42,705 bases of DNA from Deltaproteobacteria bacterium (GCA_029933005.1 JAOZOY010000019.1:1-42705), one strand, 5' to 3'. Positions 8,155-17,275 are shown, counted from the first letter of the stretch. Made by a program: numbers and translations. The notes: a model not told the origin generated them from the sequence alone.

Positions 8155-9561
8155 ATGTTTAATCAGCAGGTTTATATTCTCAACACATTCCGGATGATTT
8201 TTGATGCGGTAAGCATCATTTTTGCGGGATATAGCGCAAAGTTTATAGTGAAGTACTATGTGTCGGATGTTGCCTGGTTGATGGATGAAAATGTCTTTGT
8301 CGTTTCTATCCTGTTCATCATGTTTGTCAATAATAACGTGATGGGCAGATTGAATATGTACAGCGACCGCAAGTATTCAGGGCTCTCAAAAATCATTTGG
8401 CCCATAGGAAAGGCGGTTCTTGTTGATTTTGCAATTTGTGCCGGGTTTGTTTTTCTTATCCGTCCTCCTGATTATCCCCGTTCCTTCCTTCTCCTTTTTG
8501 CCGGATTTAGCTTTATTTATATGGTCATCGGCAAATTTTTTATCCAAAGTTATATTAAATTTGTTTTAGGACAGGGGTTCAATGTCCGTAGAGTATTGAT
8601 TGTCGGTAATATGACTCGAGGAAAGATTGTGACCCGTCTTCTCGCTTCCCAGGTGAGCTGGGGGCACAAGGTTGTGGGAAGGTTGCAGGTATCGCAGGGG
8701 GAAGGGAATAATGAAGAAACCTTGGGGACACTTGACCAATTACCGGAAGTACTTCGCGAAAAGGCCATTGATGAGGTTGTATTTGCCATTGATGGTGACC
8801 GGACAGTAAATTTGACAAAATATCTGAATTATTGCAAGCAGGTTGGGGTACCGATCCGGATATTGCCGGCGTTATGGAATCCGGAAGAGCATGGGCTGTC
8901 GGTGGATCGTTTGCAGGGGGTGCCTTTTTTTACCATCCAGAGTGCCAGTTTTAATGCTACAGGGCTTCTCTATAAGAGGGTTCTTGATATTGTCGGCGGG
9001 TTGGTTGGCATCATGTTGTTTCTGCTCATGTTTCCCTTTGTTGCTATTGCTATTAAGCTTGATTCGCCCGGGCCGATTATTTTTAAGCAGAAGAGGCTGG
9101 GGCTTAATGGTCGGATTTTCGGTTTGTATAAGTTTCGTTCCATGTATCTGGATGCCGAGCAGCGCAAACAGGAGCTCATGGCTCGTAATGAGATGGATGG
9201 GATGATGTTTAAGTTGAAAGATGACCCCCGTATCACCAAAGTCGGCAAATTTTTGCGCAAAACCTCTCTTGATGAATTTCCGCAGTTTATTAATGTTCTA
9301 AAAGGTGAGATGAGCCTGGTAGGCACCAGGCCTCCTACTTTAGATGAAGTGGAGCAGTATAAGCCATGGCATTTACGGAGAATTTCAGCCAAACCCGGGA
9401 TTACCGGACTCTGGCAGGTTTCCGGTAGAAATAAGATTACCGATTTTGACGAGATTGTTGAGCTTGACTGCCGCTATCTGGACCATTGGCGTTTTTTCGA
9501 TGATATTAAAATTCTCTTTGAAACAATTTTTGTTGTTCTCAAACGAAAAGGCGCGTTGTAA
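8155..9561 (+). CDS. Undecaprenyl-phosphate hexose-1-phosphate transferase (EPS initiating enzyme)
   Basis: A 468-residue polyisoprenyl-phosphate sugar transferase. Four hydrophobic segments occupy about 10-130. A Rossmann-like domain follows (RRVLIVGNMTRGK near 145-157). The C-terminal catalytic domain (about 272-468) starts with KRVLDIVGG, a membrane re-entrant segment and DSPGPIIFKQKRLG, and has the catalytic Asp-Glu pair D373/E374 in SLDEFPQF, then LVGTRPP and KPGITGLWQVSGRN. It transfers a sugar-1-phosphate, usually glucose or galactose, from UDP-sugar to undecaprenyl phosphate at the inner membrane, the first step of EPS repeat-unit assembly. The length fits the WbaP/EpsE-like family. 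The start is preceded only by an A/G-rich stretch. Confidence 0.92.
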   Translation: MFNQQVYILNTFRMIFDAVSIIFAGYSAKFIVKYYVSDVAWLMDENVFVVSILFIMFVNNNVMGRLNMYSDRKYSGLSKIIWPIGKAVLVDFAICAGFVFLIRPPDYPRSFLLLFAGFSFIYMVIGKFFIQSYIKFVLGQGFNVRRVLIVGNMTRGKIVTRLLASQVSWGHKVVGRLQVSQGEGNNEETLGTLDQLPEVLREKAIDEVVFAIDGDRTVNLTKYLNYCKQVGVPIRILPALWNPEEHGLSVDRLQGVPFFTIQSASFNATGLLYKRVLDIVGGLVGIMLFLLMFPFVAIAIKLDSPGPIIFKQKRLGLNGRIFGLYKFRSMYLDAEQRKQELMARNEMDGMMFKLKDDPRITKVGKFLRKTSLDEFPQFINVLKGEMSLVGTRPPTLDEVEQYKPWHLRRISAKPGITGLWQVSGRNKITDFDEIVELDCRYLDHWRFFDDIKILFETIFVVLKRKGAL

Positions 9562-9637
9562 AGTGAAGGATTTCCATCAAACCCGGGATCAGGGACTTAT
9601 AACACGAAAATAATTTTTTTAAAAAAGGCGCCGTCTG

Positions 9638-12049
9638 ATGCTGCAAAATATAAAATTATCCACATTTTTTCCATTATTACTTTGTTTACTGATGCTCTCT
9701 CTGGTCTCCTGTAGTAGTCCGGAAGAGAAGAAAATTTCCTTTTTCACTCAAGGTAAAACCTTCTATGAACAAGGTGATTATGTAAAAGCACGGCTGGAGC
9801 TGAAGAATGCCATCCAGATTGACCTGAAATATGCCGAAGCCTATTATTACCTGGGCCTGGTGGAACTTAAGGATGGTAAGCCGCGTCAGGCCTTTGGTGC
9901 CATGCGTAAGGCAGCGGAACTGCAACCTGACCTTCTGGAGGCCCAACTGGAACTTGGCCGCCTTTTTCTCGCTGCCAGGGCCTTGGAACAGGCCCAGGAA
10001 AAGGCAACATTGCTGTTAAACGAGGATCCGGACAACCAGGAGGCCCAGCTTCTACAGGCTTTAATCTATTTTCGCCGGCAGAATTTTGCCAAGGCACGCC
10101 CCATGTTGGAAGGACTCCTGGCAACAGGATTCAGTAAACCAGAGATTTTTCTTGTCCTGGCCTCCATCTGCGAGGAACAGGGTATGAAGGACAAGACCGA
10201 AGAATTGCTCCGGCAGGGGATTACACTCAACCCGGACAGTACGGCACTCCATTTTGTTCTGGCCAGATTCTACAGTAAGGAAAAACGTCTGGACGATGCG
10301 GCCCAGGTACTGGAAAAGGCCCTCACCATAACTCCGGACAACAAGGCCCTGCGACTTAGCCTTATTACGGTGAAGTATGATTCCGGCCAGGAACAACAGG
10401 CCCTCTTAATGGCAGACGAGATGTTTGCCGGCCACGATGATGACGCCACTCTGCTCATCCTGGTAAATTTTTACCTGACCAAGATTGGTATGGACAAGGC
10501 CGAGAGCCAGCTGAAAGCAGCCATCAAGCGTCTGCCGGACCACTATAAGCTGCGCTTGGGTCTAAGTGAACTTTATCTCAAAAATAATGATGTTGCCAAG
10601 GCCATCACGATCTTGGAAGAAACCATTGCCCGAGGCACTGATTCTGCTGATCCTGGAGTTTTAGAGAGTAAAATCGTCTTGGCCCGTATCTACTTTGCTC
10701 AGAAGAAATTTTCTGAGGCCGAAGTCCTGGTGACCGAGGTGTTTAAAGAAAACCCCAAAAGTACCGACGCCCACCTGTTGCAGGGCTCCCTCTTTCTGCA
10801 GAAGGGCGATGGAGAAAGCGCCATTGCCGAGTTTCGTACCGTGGTCAATGACCGCCCGCAATTTATTCCAGCGCACTTGAAGTTGGCCGAGGCCCATTTT
10901 CTCAACAAGGAGGTTGAGCTTGCCGGTGATATTCTCCGAAAGGCACGCAAAAATTTCCCTGATTCAAAAGAGATCCTCAACGGTCTGGTTCGTTATTACC
11001 TCATCAAGAAAAATCTTTCGGCGGCCCGGCAGGAAATGCAGGACTTTCTGGCCCGGCATGATGCGGATATCCAGGCCCATCTGGACCTGGGTGACATTTA
11101 TGCCTTACAAAATGATATTGTCAGTGCCCGCTCCCAGTATGAGCGGGTCATTGCCGCAAACCCCAATCATCCGACTGCCTATATACGTCTCAGCAGGCTT
11201 CTTTGGAAGGAGGGCAAAAAGGATGAGGCCATTCGTGTGCTGGAAGGGAGCCTTCGCAAGAATCCCGATGCTGATCCTGTCCTGTACACTCTCAGCAAGC
11301 TTTACATAACGCAAAAGCAGTATGGCAAGGCTGAAAAGATCTGCAGGCAACGCCTGAAGAAAAATAAGAAAGATGCCATGGCCTACATGGTTCTCGGTGA
11401 GGTTCAACGGGCCAGCGGAGACAATAATGGAGCTCAGCAATCCTTTGAACAGGCCATTGAAATCAGGCCGCAATGGCTTTTGCCCCACCAGAGTCTGGCC
11501 GCCCTCTACCTGAGTCAGGGTAACTCTGAAGCAGCCATCAACAAATTTGAAGAGGCCCGTCAGGCCAATCCGCAGAATTTAAGCGCCTACCTCTCCCTTG
11601 GCCTGCTTTATGAGCAGACTGGGCAGATTGACAAGGCTATTGCCATCTACCGCCGAGCCATTGCCACCAATGACAGTTTCTGGCCCGCTTATAATAACCT
11701 GGCCTTTTTACTCAGCGAACGGCAAGGTGAGGGTGACCTGCAGGCTGCTTTTGAGTATGGCAACAAGGCCATGGCCCTGAACCCGCATGGGCCTGAAGTG
11801 CTTGATACCATGGCCTGGATTTATTACCACAAGGGCAATATGGAAGAGGCCAGGAAATTAATAGTGGAAGGCCTGAAAAAAATGCCTTCAAGTTCCGTAC
11901 TTAATTACCATTATGCTGTTATGCTGGCCGAAGAAGGCCGCCGGCAGGAGGCCCTGGACCACCTGCACACCAGCCTGGAGAGTGATACCTCCTTTGCAGA
12001 CCGCGACAAGGCGGAGAAGCTCCGCGCTGAGCTGAAGAACATACATTAA
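9638..12049 (+). CDS. prsT: PrsT-type TPR lipoprotein of the exosortase/EPS locus
   Basis: An 803-residue secreted lipoprotein. The signal peptide ends in a lipobox (LVSC), so Cys25 would be lipidated. The rest is about 20 or more tetratricopeptide repeats of about 34 residues, visible as recurring patterns such as AYYYLGLVELKDGKPRQAF and AYLSLGLLYEQTGQIDKAI. Length and position match the PEP-CTERM-system TPR lipoprotein family, presumed to be a periplasmic or outer-membrane scaffold for EPS assembly or export. It is followed 25 bp later by the chain-length gene. Base composition is richer in G and C, with many GGCC/GCCC codon junctions, than the sugar transferase before it. Confidence 0.9.
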   Translation: MLQNIKLSTFFPLLLCLLMLSLVSCSSPEEKKISFFTQGKTFYEQGDYVKARLELKNAIQIDLKYAEAYYYLGLVELKDGKPRQAFGAMRKAAELQPDLLEAQLELGRLFLAARALEQAQEKATLLLNEDPDNQEAQLLQALIYFRRQNFAKARPMLEGLLATGFSKPEIFLVLASICEEQGMKDKTEELLRQGITLNPDSTALHFVLARFYSKEKRLDDAAQVLEKALTITPDNKALRLSLITVKYDSGQEQQALLMADEMFAGHDDDATLLILVNFYLTKIGMDKAESQLKAAIKRLPDHYKLRLGLSELYLKNNDVAKAITILEETIARGTDSADPGVLESKIVLARIYFAQKKFSEAEVLVTEVFKENPKSTDAHLLQGSLFLQKGDGESAIAEFRTVVNDRPQFIPAHLKLAEAHFLNKEVELAGDILRKARKNFPDSKEILNGLVRYYLIKKNLSAARQEMQDFLARHDADIQAHLDLGDIYALQNDIVSARSQYERVIAANPNHPTAYIRLSRLLWKEGKKDEAIRVLEGSLRKNPDADPVLYTLSKLYITQKQYGKAEKICRQRLKKNKKDAMAYMVLGEVQRASGDNNGAQQSFEQAIEIRPQWLLPHQSLAALYLSQGNSEAAINKFEEARQANPQNLSAYLSLGLLYEQTGQIDKAIAIYRRAIATNDSFWPAYNNLAFLLSERQGEGDLQAAFEYGNKAMALNPHGPEVLDTMAWIYYHKGNMEEARKLIVEGLKKMPSSSVLNYHYAVMLAEEGRRQEALDHLHTSLESDTSFADRDKAEKLRAELKNIH

Positions 12050-12074
12050 ATAACAGCCTGTTAAAGGAATTTTT

Positions 12075-13634
12075 ATGGAAGAAAATGAATTGACTCTCGA
12101 AGATTATCTGGCGGCCATTAAACGTCGCAAGTGGGGATTTTTTATCCCGGCTCTACTCATTTTTTCTCTGGCGGTAATCGTGGCCTTTGCCCTGCCGTCC
12201 AGCTATAAATCGACGTCTACAATCCTCATTGAGGAGCAGGAGATCCCCTCTGACCTGGTCATGTCAACTATCACCAGTTATGCAGAACAACGCCTGCAGT
12301 CCATTAATCAGCGCATTATGAGTTCCACCCGGCTGCTGGAGATCATCAATCGTCTTGATATCTACAAGAAGCTGCGCTCCAAAGCCACCATTGAGGAGGT
12401 GGTGGAAAAAATGCGTAATGACATCTCTCTGGAGTATATCAATGCCGAAGTAGTTGATCCCCATAGCGGCAGACCCAGCACGGTTACCATTGCTTTTACT
12501 CTGGCCTATGAAAGCCAGGAAGCTCCGGTCGTCACCCAGAAAGTGAGTAATATCCTTGCTTCCCTTTTTCTGGAGGAGAATTTGAAGGAGAGGAAGCGGC
12601 AGGCCCAGGAGACCTCCGCCTTTCTGGCCGATGAGTTACAAAAGATTGAGAAACGCCTGAACCGTAATGAAAAGGACATTGCCATCTTCAGGGGAGCCAA
12701 CATCAACACCCTGCCCGAGATGACTCAGGTGAATATGCAGGCCCTGAATCTTGTTGAATCAACTATTGCCCGCTTGATTGAACAACTGCGCGCCACCAGG
12801 GAGAGAAAGGGTGAGCTTGAAGCGGATCTGGCTAATCTTTCGCCGAAACTGCAGTTGGAGAATAAAAACCGTATTGAAAATCTGCGCTTGGAACTCAACC
12901 GCCTGCAGACCAACTTTACCGATGACTACCCGGATGTGATCAATGCCAGGCAGGAACTGGCCCGCCTTGAGGCCCAGGCTGCAGATCCGCAGCTGCTCTT
13001 GACGCAAAAGATGCCGGACAACCCGGCCTACATCACCCTCTCCTCCCGCCTGGCCGGGGTAACATCGGAGATCAAATCTATTGAGAACCAGCTGGCCGAA
13101 GCGCGCAAAAAGGAGGAAGAACTGCATAAACGGTTGGAGCTGACTCCCAAGGTGGAGGAGGAATATAACCAGTTCATGGTCCAACGCCGCAATCTGCAGG
13201 CCCAGTACGACACCCTGACCCAGAAGCTCATGGGCGCTAATGTGGCCTATGGCCTGGAGGAGAAACAAAAGGGGGGTAAATTCACCCTCATTGATCCGGC
13301 CCGGCTGCCGGAGAAGCCCTCCAAACCCAATCGGTTGGCCATCATACTCATAGGTTTTGTCCTGGGGGTCGGGGCGGGGATCGGTATCGCCGCCCTGCAG
13401 GAATTCTCCGACCAATCAATCAAGAACAGTGTCAGTCTGCAACTCCAGACCGGTTTTCCTGTCCTGACCACTATCCCGCAGATTATCACCCGGGCAGATA
13501 TCAGCAGACGTAGAAACAGAACCATTATCCTGATTATCATCCTGCTTGGCGCATTTGCGGCAGGCCTTTATGTCTTTCATACCTGGATCATGGATTTGAA
13601 TGTGCTCTGGGCTAAAATCAGCCGAAAAATGTAA
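12075..13634 (+). CDS. Wzz/GNVR polysaccharide chain-length determinant (polysaccharide co-polymerase)
   Basis: A 519-residue inner-membrane protein. The N-terminus EENELTLEDYLAAIKRRKW leads into TM1 (about 20-40). A large periplasmic region rich in coiled coil (about 170-390) contains the tail motif PKVEEEYNQFMVQRRN. A second TM (about 420-440) follows the proline-rich LPEKPSKPNR, and a third hydrophobic segment (about 480-503) lies near the C-terminus. This is the plan of XrtA/EPS-locus chain-length proteins, which set polymer length together with a cytosolic BY-type kinase. It has an AAAGGA ribosome binding site. The kinase-like gene follows. Confidence 0.92.
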   Translation: MEENELTLEDYLAAIKRRKWGFFIPALLIFSLAVIVAFALPSSYKSTSTILIEEQEIPSDLVMSTITSYAEQRLQSINQRIMSSTRLLEIINRLDIYKKLRSKATIEEVVEKMRNDISLEYINAEVVDPHSGRPSTVTIAFTLAYESQEAPVVTQKVSNILASLFLEENLKERKRQAQETSAFLADELQKIEKRLNRNEKDIAIFRGANINTLPEMTQVNMQALNLVESTIARLIEQLRATRERKGELEADLANLSPKLQLENKNRIENLRLELNRLQTNFTDDYPDVINARQELARLEAQAADPQLLLTQKMPDNPAYITLSSRLAGVTSEIKSIENQLAEARKKEEELHKRLELTPKVEEEYNQFMVQRRNLQAQYDTLTQKLMGANVAYGLEEKQKGGKFTLIDPARLPEKPSKPNRLAIILIGFVLGVGAGIGIAALQEFSDQSIKNSVSLQLQTGFPVLTTIPQIITRADISRRRNRTIILIIILLGAFAAGLYVFHTWIMDLNVLWAKISRKM

Positions 13635-13711
13635 TTTTGTAAGTTTACCAGGGGCAAAAAATCGGCTGAAACTCTTACATGGTTTCCGCTAAACCAGCAA
13701 GGAAAAGTGAG

Positions 13712-14521
13712 ATGAAAATTCGTAAGGCATTTGCCAAGGCCAAGGAGAAGAGGGAACAGGGAGAGGACGGTTTTGATCTTACCAGCCCTTCTACCCGGAA
13801 ACCTCCTGAAAGACAAGTTGACCAGCCCACCTGGATCCCGCCGGTCTATGCCCAGTCATCCCATGTCAGTCTGGACAAAGATACCGTTCGAGCCAACCGC
13901 TGTATCTGTATTGACCAGGATCCGCCTGAGCTGGAATCTTACAAGATATTACGGGAAAGACTGCTGCAATGCGGCGAGTCCCAAGGTGGCAAAAATATTA
14001 TTATGGTTACAAGTGCCCGGAAGGGGGAAGGCAAAACCGTTACCGCCATTAACCTGGCTTTTACCTTTGCCAGACAGTTCCATCAGACCTCCCTGCTGGT
14101 GGATTGTGATCTGCGCAAACAGGATATCCATCGCTATCTCGGTTATGAAAGCGACAAAAGCCTGGTGGACTACATTAAACATGGTAAGTCCATGCATGAT
14201 CTTATTGTCTGGCCGGGCATTGATAAACTGACCATTGTCTCTGGCCGGAGTACAATGAGCGGAAGTTCCGAGCTGCTGGGCGCACCCAGGATGAAGAAAC
14301 TGGTAAATGAGATGAAGAACCGCTATGACGACCGCTATGTCATCCTCGATGTACCGGCCGTGCTGGACAGTGCCGATGCTCTTACCTTTGCGCCGCTGGT
14401 TGACTGCATTGTCGTGGTAGTGGAAAAAGGCAGGACATCGATCAAGGAGGTCAAGGATGCCCTGGACATGCTGCCGACAAAAAAAATCGTCGGTTTTGTC
14501 TTGAATGAACGGCAGGGCTGA
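13712..14521 (+). CDS. CpsD/CapB-like ATPase (BY-kinase family, EPS locus)
   Basis: A 269-residue P-loop ATPase. From ATG 13712 the Walker A motif SARKGEGKT is at 101-109 and the Walker A' segment LLVDCDLRK at 128-136; YVILDVPAV is the Walker B-like strand. The family phosphorylates itself and controls assembly with Wzz proteins. BY-kinases normally end in a tyrosine cluster; here the chain stops at VLNERQG with none, so autophosphorylation on a tail is doubtful. I prefer ATG 13712 (AAGGAA upstream, MKIRKAFAKAKEKR typical of the family) over ATG 13679, which has no ribosome binding site. The stop overlaps the next ATG. Confidence 0.85.
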   Translation: MKIRKAFAKAKEKREQGEDGFDLTSPSTRKPPERQVDQPTWIPPVYAQSSHVSLDKDTVRANRCICIDQDPPELESYKILRERLLQCGESQGGKNIIMVTSARKGEGKTVTAINLAFTFARQFHQTSLLVDCDLRKQDIHRYLGYESDKSLVDYIKHGKSMHDLIVWPGIDKLTIVSGRSTMSGSSELLGAPRMKKLVNEMKNRYDDRYVILDVPAVLDSADALTFAPLVDCIVVVVEKGRTSIKEVKDALDMLPTKKIVGFVLNERQG

Positions 14522-15594
14522 TGGCCATGTATGAATCATTTTATGGTTTTCAAAAAAAACCTTTTCAGTTAGTTCCTAATCCTGATTTTCTTTATCTCAG
14601 CCCAAAGCATCGAAATGCTTTGACCTATCTTGAATATGGTATAAAGGAAGGAGCGGGATTTATCCTTCTAACTGGCGAAATCGGCACAGGTAAAACCACC
14701 CTGATCCGCCATCTGTTAAATAAAGTTGAGTCGAAAATTGATGTTGCTGTCATTTTTAACACCAATGTCAATGCCAGCCAGTTACTGAAATTAATTCTGC
14801 AGGAATTTGAACTGGAGCCCGACGCCGATGACAAGACAAAAAATCTCGACATTCTCTATCAATTTCTCATTGAAAAATATGCGGAAAAGCGTCAGGTTCT
14901 GCTGATCATTGACGAGGCGCAGAACCTGGGTAATGATGAACTTGAAGAAACAAGGATGCTCTCTAATCTGCATACGGACGATGCCCCTATGCTGCAGATC
15001 ATGCTTGTTGGCCAGCCGGAGTTGAAGACCAAGATTGAAGCTCCCAACCTGGCCCAGCTTCGGCAACGAATCGTGGTCAATTACCATCTTGTTCCTCTTA
15101 ACAGGAAGGAAATGGAGTTATATATTGACTCGCGACTCACAAAAGCCGGGGGACAATCTAAAATTTTTCAAAGCGCGGCACTAGACGAAATTTTTGAAGC
15201 AACAGGCGGTACACCCAGAACGGTGAATTTGATATGTGATATGGCATTAGTCTATGGCTTTGCCGATGGCCTGCAGCAGATAGATCGGAAGATCATCAAA
15301 GAGGTGATAAGTGATAAGGGCGATTTGATCCTCAGCCGTGAAACAAGTAACATTCTCCCCGGTATAGAGCAAAATAAACAAGACAAGAACACAGCAGAAC
15401 GTGTTACCCTCCTGGAAACAGCTGTACTACAGCTTCAGCAACACGACAATGCGAGCCGGATTTTGGAAAAAGAGTTAATCAGTCTACGCACAAGTCATGA
15501 AAAACTCCTTGTCGAATATGAACAGCTTAAGCAGAAATATAAATTGATGGAAAAGCATAACCTCAAAAAGAAACAAAAAAGACTTTTCTGGTGA
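14521..15594 (+). CDS. ExeA-like AAA ATPase of the exosortase/EPS locus
   Basis: A 357-residue AAA ATPase. MYESFYGFQKKPFQLVPNP is the conserved start of the ExeA-like ATPase family found in exosortase-associated EPS loci. Walker A is GEIGTGKTT (52-60) and Walker B is VLLIIDEAQNL (D131/E132); RQRIVVNYHL and TGGTPRTVNLICD follow, with sensor and lid elements. The last 70 or so residues are charged and predicted coiled coil, ending in a lysine-rich tail. Its exact role in EPS secretion is unknown; a motor or assembly function at the inner membrane is usual speculation. ATG 14521 overlaps the kinase stop (TGATG); ATG 14527 is an alternative. The gene ends the EPS operon and faces the next gene. 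Confidence 0.88.
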   Translation: MAMYESFYGFQKKPFQLVPNPDFLYLSPKHRNALTYLEYGIKEGAGFILLTGEIGTGKTTLIRHLLNKVESKIDVAVIFNTNVNASQLLKLILQEFELEPDADDKTKNLDILYQFLIEKYAEKRQVLLIIDEAQNLGNDELEETRMLSNLHTDDAPMLQIMLVGQPELKTKIEAPNLAQLRQRIVVNYHLVPLNRKEMELYIDSRLTKAGGQSKIFQSAALDEIFEATGGTPRTVNLICDMALVYGFADGLQQIDRKIIKEVISDKGDLILSRETSNILPGIEQNKQDKNTAERVTLLETAVLQLQQHDNASRILEKELISLRTSHEKLLVEYEQLKQKYKLMEKHNLKKKQKRLFW

Positions 15595-15642
15595 ATTTTT
15601 ATTGACGCCTCGGCTCCTCACTTATCTTCCCTCCACGTCGGT

Positions 15643-16263
15643 TTAGTCATTCGGGAGAGCCGTTCCGATGAAACTGAAAACATCCTCCATGGTTTTTTTT
15701 GGCACTTGGCAATGATATTTTTCTTCCAGTCTTCTGACCGCATCGTCAGGAGTTTCAGGGGAAGGATCCATTTGTGCAATGAAACCGCTGATATCTTCAA
15801 TGACTGCCCATGGGTAAATCAACCAGCGCCATTTGATGACTTTCTCAGCATAAAAATCAGGCTGAGTTGAAGCCGTTTTTTTGTGATTTAGAACAGCTGT
15901 TTTGATCTCAGCCGGCTCCAGGCTTTTGAGATACGGAAGGGCAACATCAAAGGTATCTCCGGTGTCGCTGACGTCATCCACCAGCAACACTTTTTTGCCA
16001 TGGATATCGTAGCACAGGGGGATGGCCAGACGGGCTTGTTTCTGTTTTCTGGCACCGGCGATATAATGAACGATCCTGATGCTTGTCAGATTATAAATTC
16101 CCATAAAATCACAGATGATCCTGGCCGGAACATAGCCGCCGCGGGCTATAGCGACGATGATGTCGGGTTTGTAACCGTTTTTATCGATTTTTTGATAGAG
16201 ATGACGTGCAAGCCGGTAAATTCGGTTCCAGGATATCAATTCACAATGAAATTTATCGATCAT
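15643..16263 (-). CDS. Phosphoribosyltransferase-like protein (purine type)
   Basis: A 206-residue type I PRTase. The PRPP-binding loop VLLVDDVSDTGDTF lies at about 92-105, and PDIIVAIARGGYVPARII forms the preceding strand and loop. It resembles the COG2236 group (hypoxanthine/xanthine-guanine PRTase-like), which may salvage purines, but the substrate is not evident. A C-terminal extension (about 165-206, VRRLEEKYHCQVP) is not part of the core fold. It is the only metabolic gene on the minus strand in the window and is convergent with the EPS operon, 48 bp away, where no terminator hairpin was seen. Its promoter must lie in the divergent 394-bp gap before DUF177. Confidence 0.85.
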   Translation of the reverse strand: MIDKFHCELISWNRIYRLARHLYQKIDKNGYKPDIIVAIARGGYVPARIICDFMGIYNLTSIRIVHYIAGARKQKQARLAIPLCYDIHGKKVLLVDDVSDTGDTFDVALPYLKSLEPAEIKTAVLNHKKTASTQPDFYAEKVIKWRWLIYPWAVIEDISGFIAQMDPSPETPDDAVRRLEEKYHCQVPKKTMEDVFSFIGTALPND

Positions 16264-16390
16264 GGATCTGTTCCTTGTAAGTTTCTGTTATTTGGAAAAT
16301 TGTGAAACGCAGAGAAAATCTTATTTTGTTATGAGAGGTCAATTTAAAATGATCTCCTTTACGGTTATTGTTTTTCTTTACCCCAAACGT

Positions 16391-16499
16391 GTAAGTGGTC
16401 AGGGGTACGGTAGATTCGTGCAGGCGCGACTGGCTGCTTTTAGCCCCTCTATGCGGACAGTCGTTACCGTGCGAATATGCAGTGCCCCTGATTACTTAC
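16391..16499 (-). repeat. Dispersed intergenic repeat, copy B (short-core type)
   Basis: The inverted ends are GTAAGTGGTCAGGGG (16391-16405) and the complement of GTAAGTAATCAGGGG (ending 16499). An inner stem CGACTG/CAGTCG (16427-16432, 16458-16463) carries, on the minus strand, the apex ATAG-AGGGG-CTAA shared with copies C and F. It lies in the 394-bp gap between the PRTase and DUF177 genes; the only other thing seen there is the promoter at 16586. Confidence 0.7.
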
Positions 16500-16585
16500 G
16501 TTTTGAGTTTATACCCTGTCCGGCACGGCACTGATAAACATTCACGGATAAAAAATTAAAAAATGATCCAGGCAAAGGAAATGAC

Positions 16586-16613
16586 TTGACAATGAGGCCT
16601 GATTTTTTATAAT
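16586..16613 (+). promoter_or_regulatory. Consensus sigma70-type promoter of the DUF177-rpmF-plsX-fab operon
   Basis: TTGACA (16586-16591) and TATAAT (16608-16613) both match the consensus exactly, with a 16-bp spacer. Transcription would start near 16620, about 38 bp before the DUF177 start. This is the clearest promoter in the window and probably drives the ribosomal protein L32 and fatty-acid genes. Confidence 0.8.
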
Positions 16614-16657
16614 TCTTTGTTTTATTATCGCTAAATTCATGAATTAGACGTGATATT

Positions 16658-17179
16658 TTGATCATCCAATTTGATGATATACCCCCTGACGGGTTGCGAC
16701 TCGTTATTGATGACCTTTCCTGGTTTCCAGAGGAATTTGATAAAAAAGGATCCATTAAGGTCGACATCGAACTGGAGCGTCAGGAAAACAATCTTGTTTT
16801 TCTTTGGGGAGATATTCGAGCGACATTGGTTCTTCAATGTGATCGATGTCTTGAAAAATTTGAATTTCCTTTGTCCGGCAGGTTTAAGGTCGATTTTGAG
16901 CTGGTGAAAAACAGTGAAACAGCTGTCGTGGCAGACGAGCATTTTTGCTCCGCCAGTGAAATGGACACCATTTTGCTTGACAGGCCTGAAATTGACATTG
17001 ATGAAGTGCTGGCGCAGCAGGTCAGGCTTTCTGTTCCTATGAAAAACGTTTGCTCGGATAATTGCAAGGGGATCTGCCCTCAATGCGGTGCAAATCTGAA
17101 CATAGGAGATGACGCATGCCGCTGTCAAGCCGTTTCTGAATCACCTTTTAAGACATTGTCAAAATTGATGAATTCATAA
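16658..17179 (+). CDS. DUF177 / YceD-family protein
   Basis: A 173-residue member of the DUF177 (YceD) family, nearly always encoded just upstream of rpmF. The family pattern is visible: LQCDRCLEKFEFPL in the middle and, near the end, CSDNCKGICPQCGANLN, a cysteine-rich site that may bind zinc. In other organisms it is linked to 23S rRNA accumulation; the mechanism is unsettled. The TTG start is forced: an in-frame TGA lies seven codons upstream and there is no ATG in the conserved N-terminal part. The ribosome binding site is weak. It is first in the operon driven by the promoter at 16586. Confidence 0.87.
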   Translation: MIIQFDDIPPDGLRLVIDDLSWFPEEFDKKGSIKVDIELERQENNLVFLWGDIRATLVLQCDRCLEKFEFPLSGRFKVDFELVKNSETAVVADEHFCSASEMDTILLDRPEIDIDEVLAQQVRLSVPMKNVCSDNCKGICPQCGANLNIGDDACRCQAVSESPFKTLSKLMNS

Positions 17180-17275
17180 AAACTATATTTCGCCAATCTC
17201 TCGTCATTCCGCGCAGGATGACGGAGCAGGGGACTTTTTACGAAGCCATCAAAATTGATAAACTCGTATAAAGTC
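17159..17275. repeat. Repeat remnant between DUF177 and rpmF
   Basis: The sequence TCAAAATTGATGAATTC at 17159 recurs imperfectly at 17249 (TCAAAATTGATAAACTC). A hairpin with arms GACTTTTTACGA (17232-17243) and TCGTATAAAGTC (17264-17275) surrounds the second one. Between them lies a short palindrome, CGTCATTCCgcgcaGGATGACG (about 17202-17223), related to the unit inside the MITE-like element at 3653. It looks like debris of a dispersed repeat within the operon's 153-bp gap. Confidence 0.45.

Noticed and set aside
12759-13415. Long open frame (218 codons) on the minus strand inside the Wzz gene
   Set aside because: It lies antisense to a clear gene in a G+C-richer block and has no recognisable motif; a shadow frame.
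16262-16534. 90-codon plus-strand open frame before the DUF177 promoter
   Set aside because: It overlaps repeat copy B and has no protein-like pattern.
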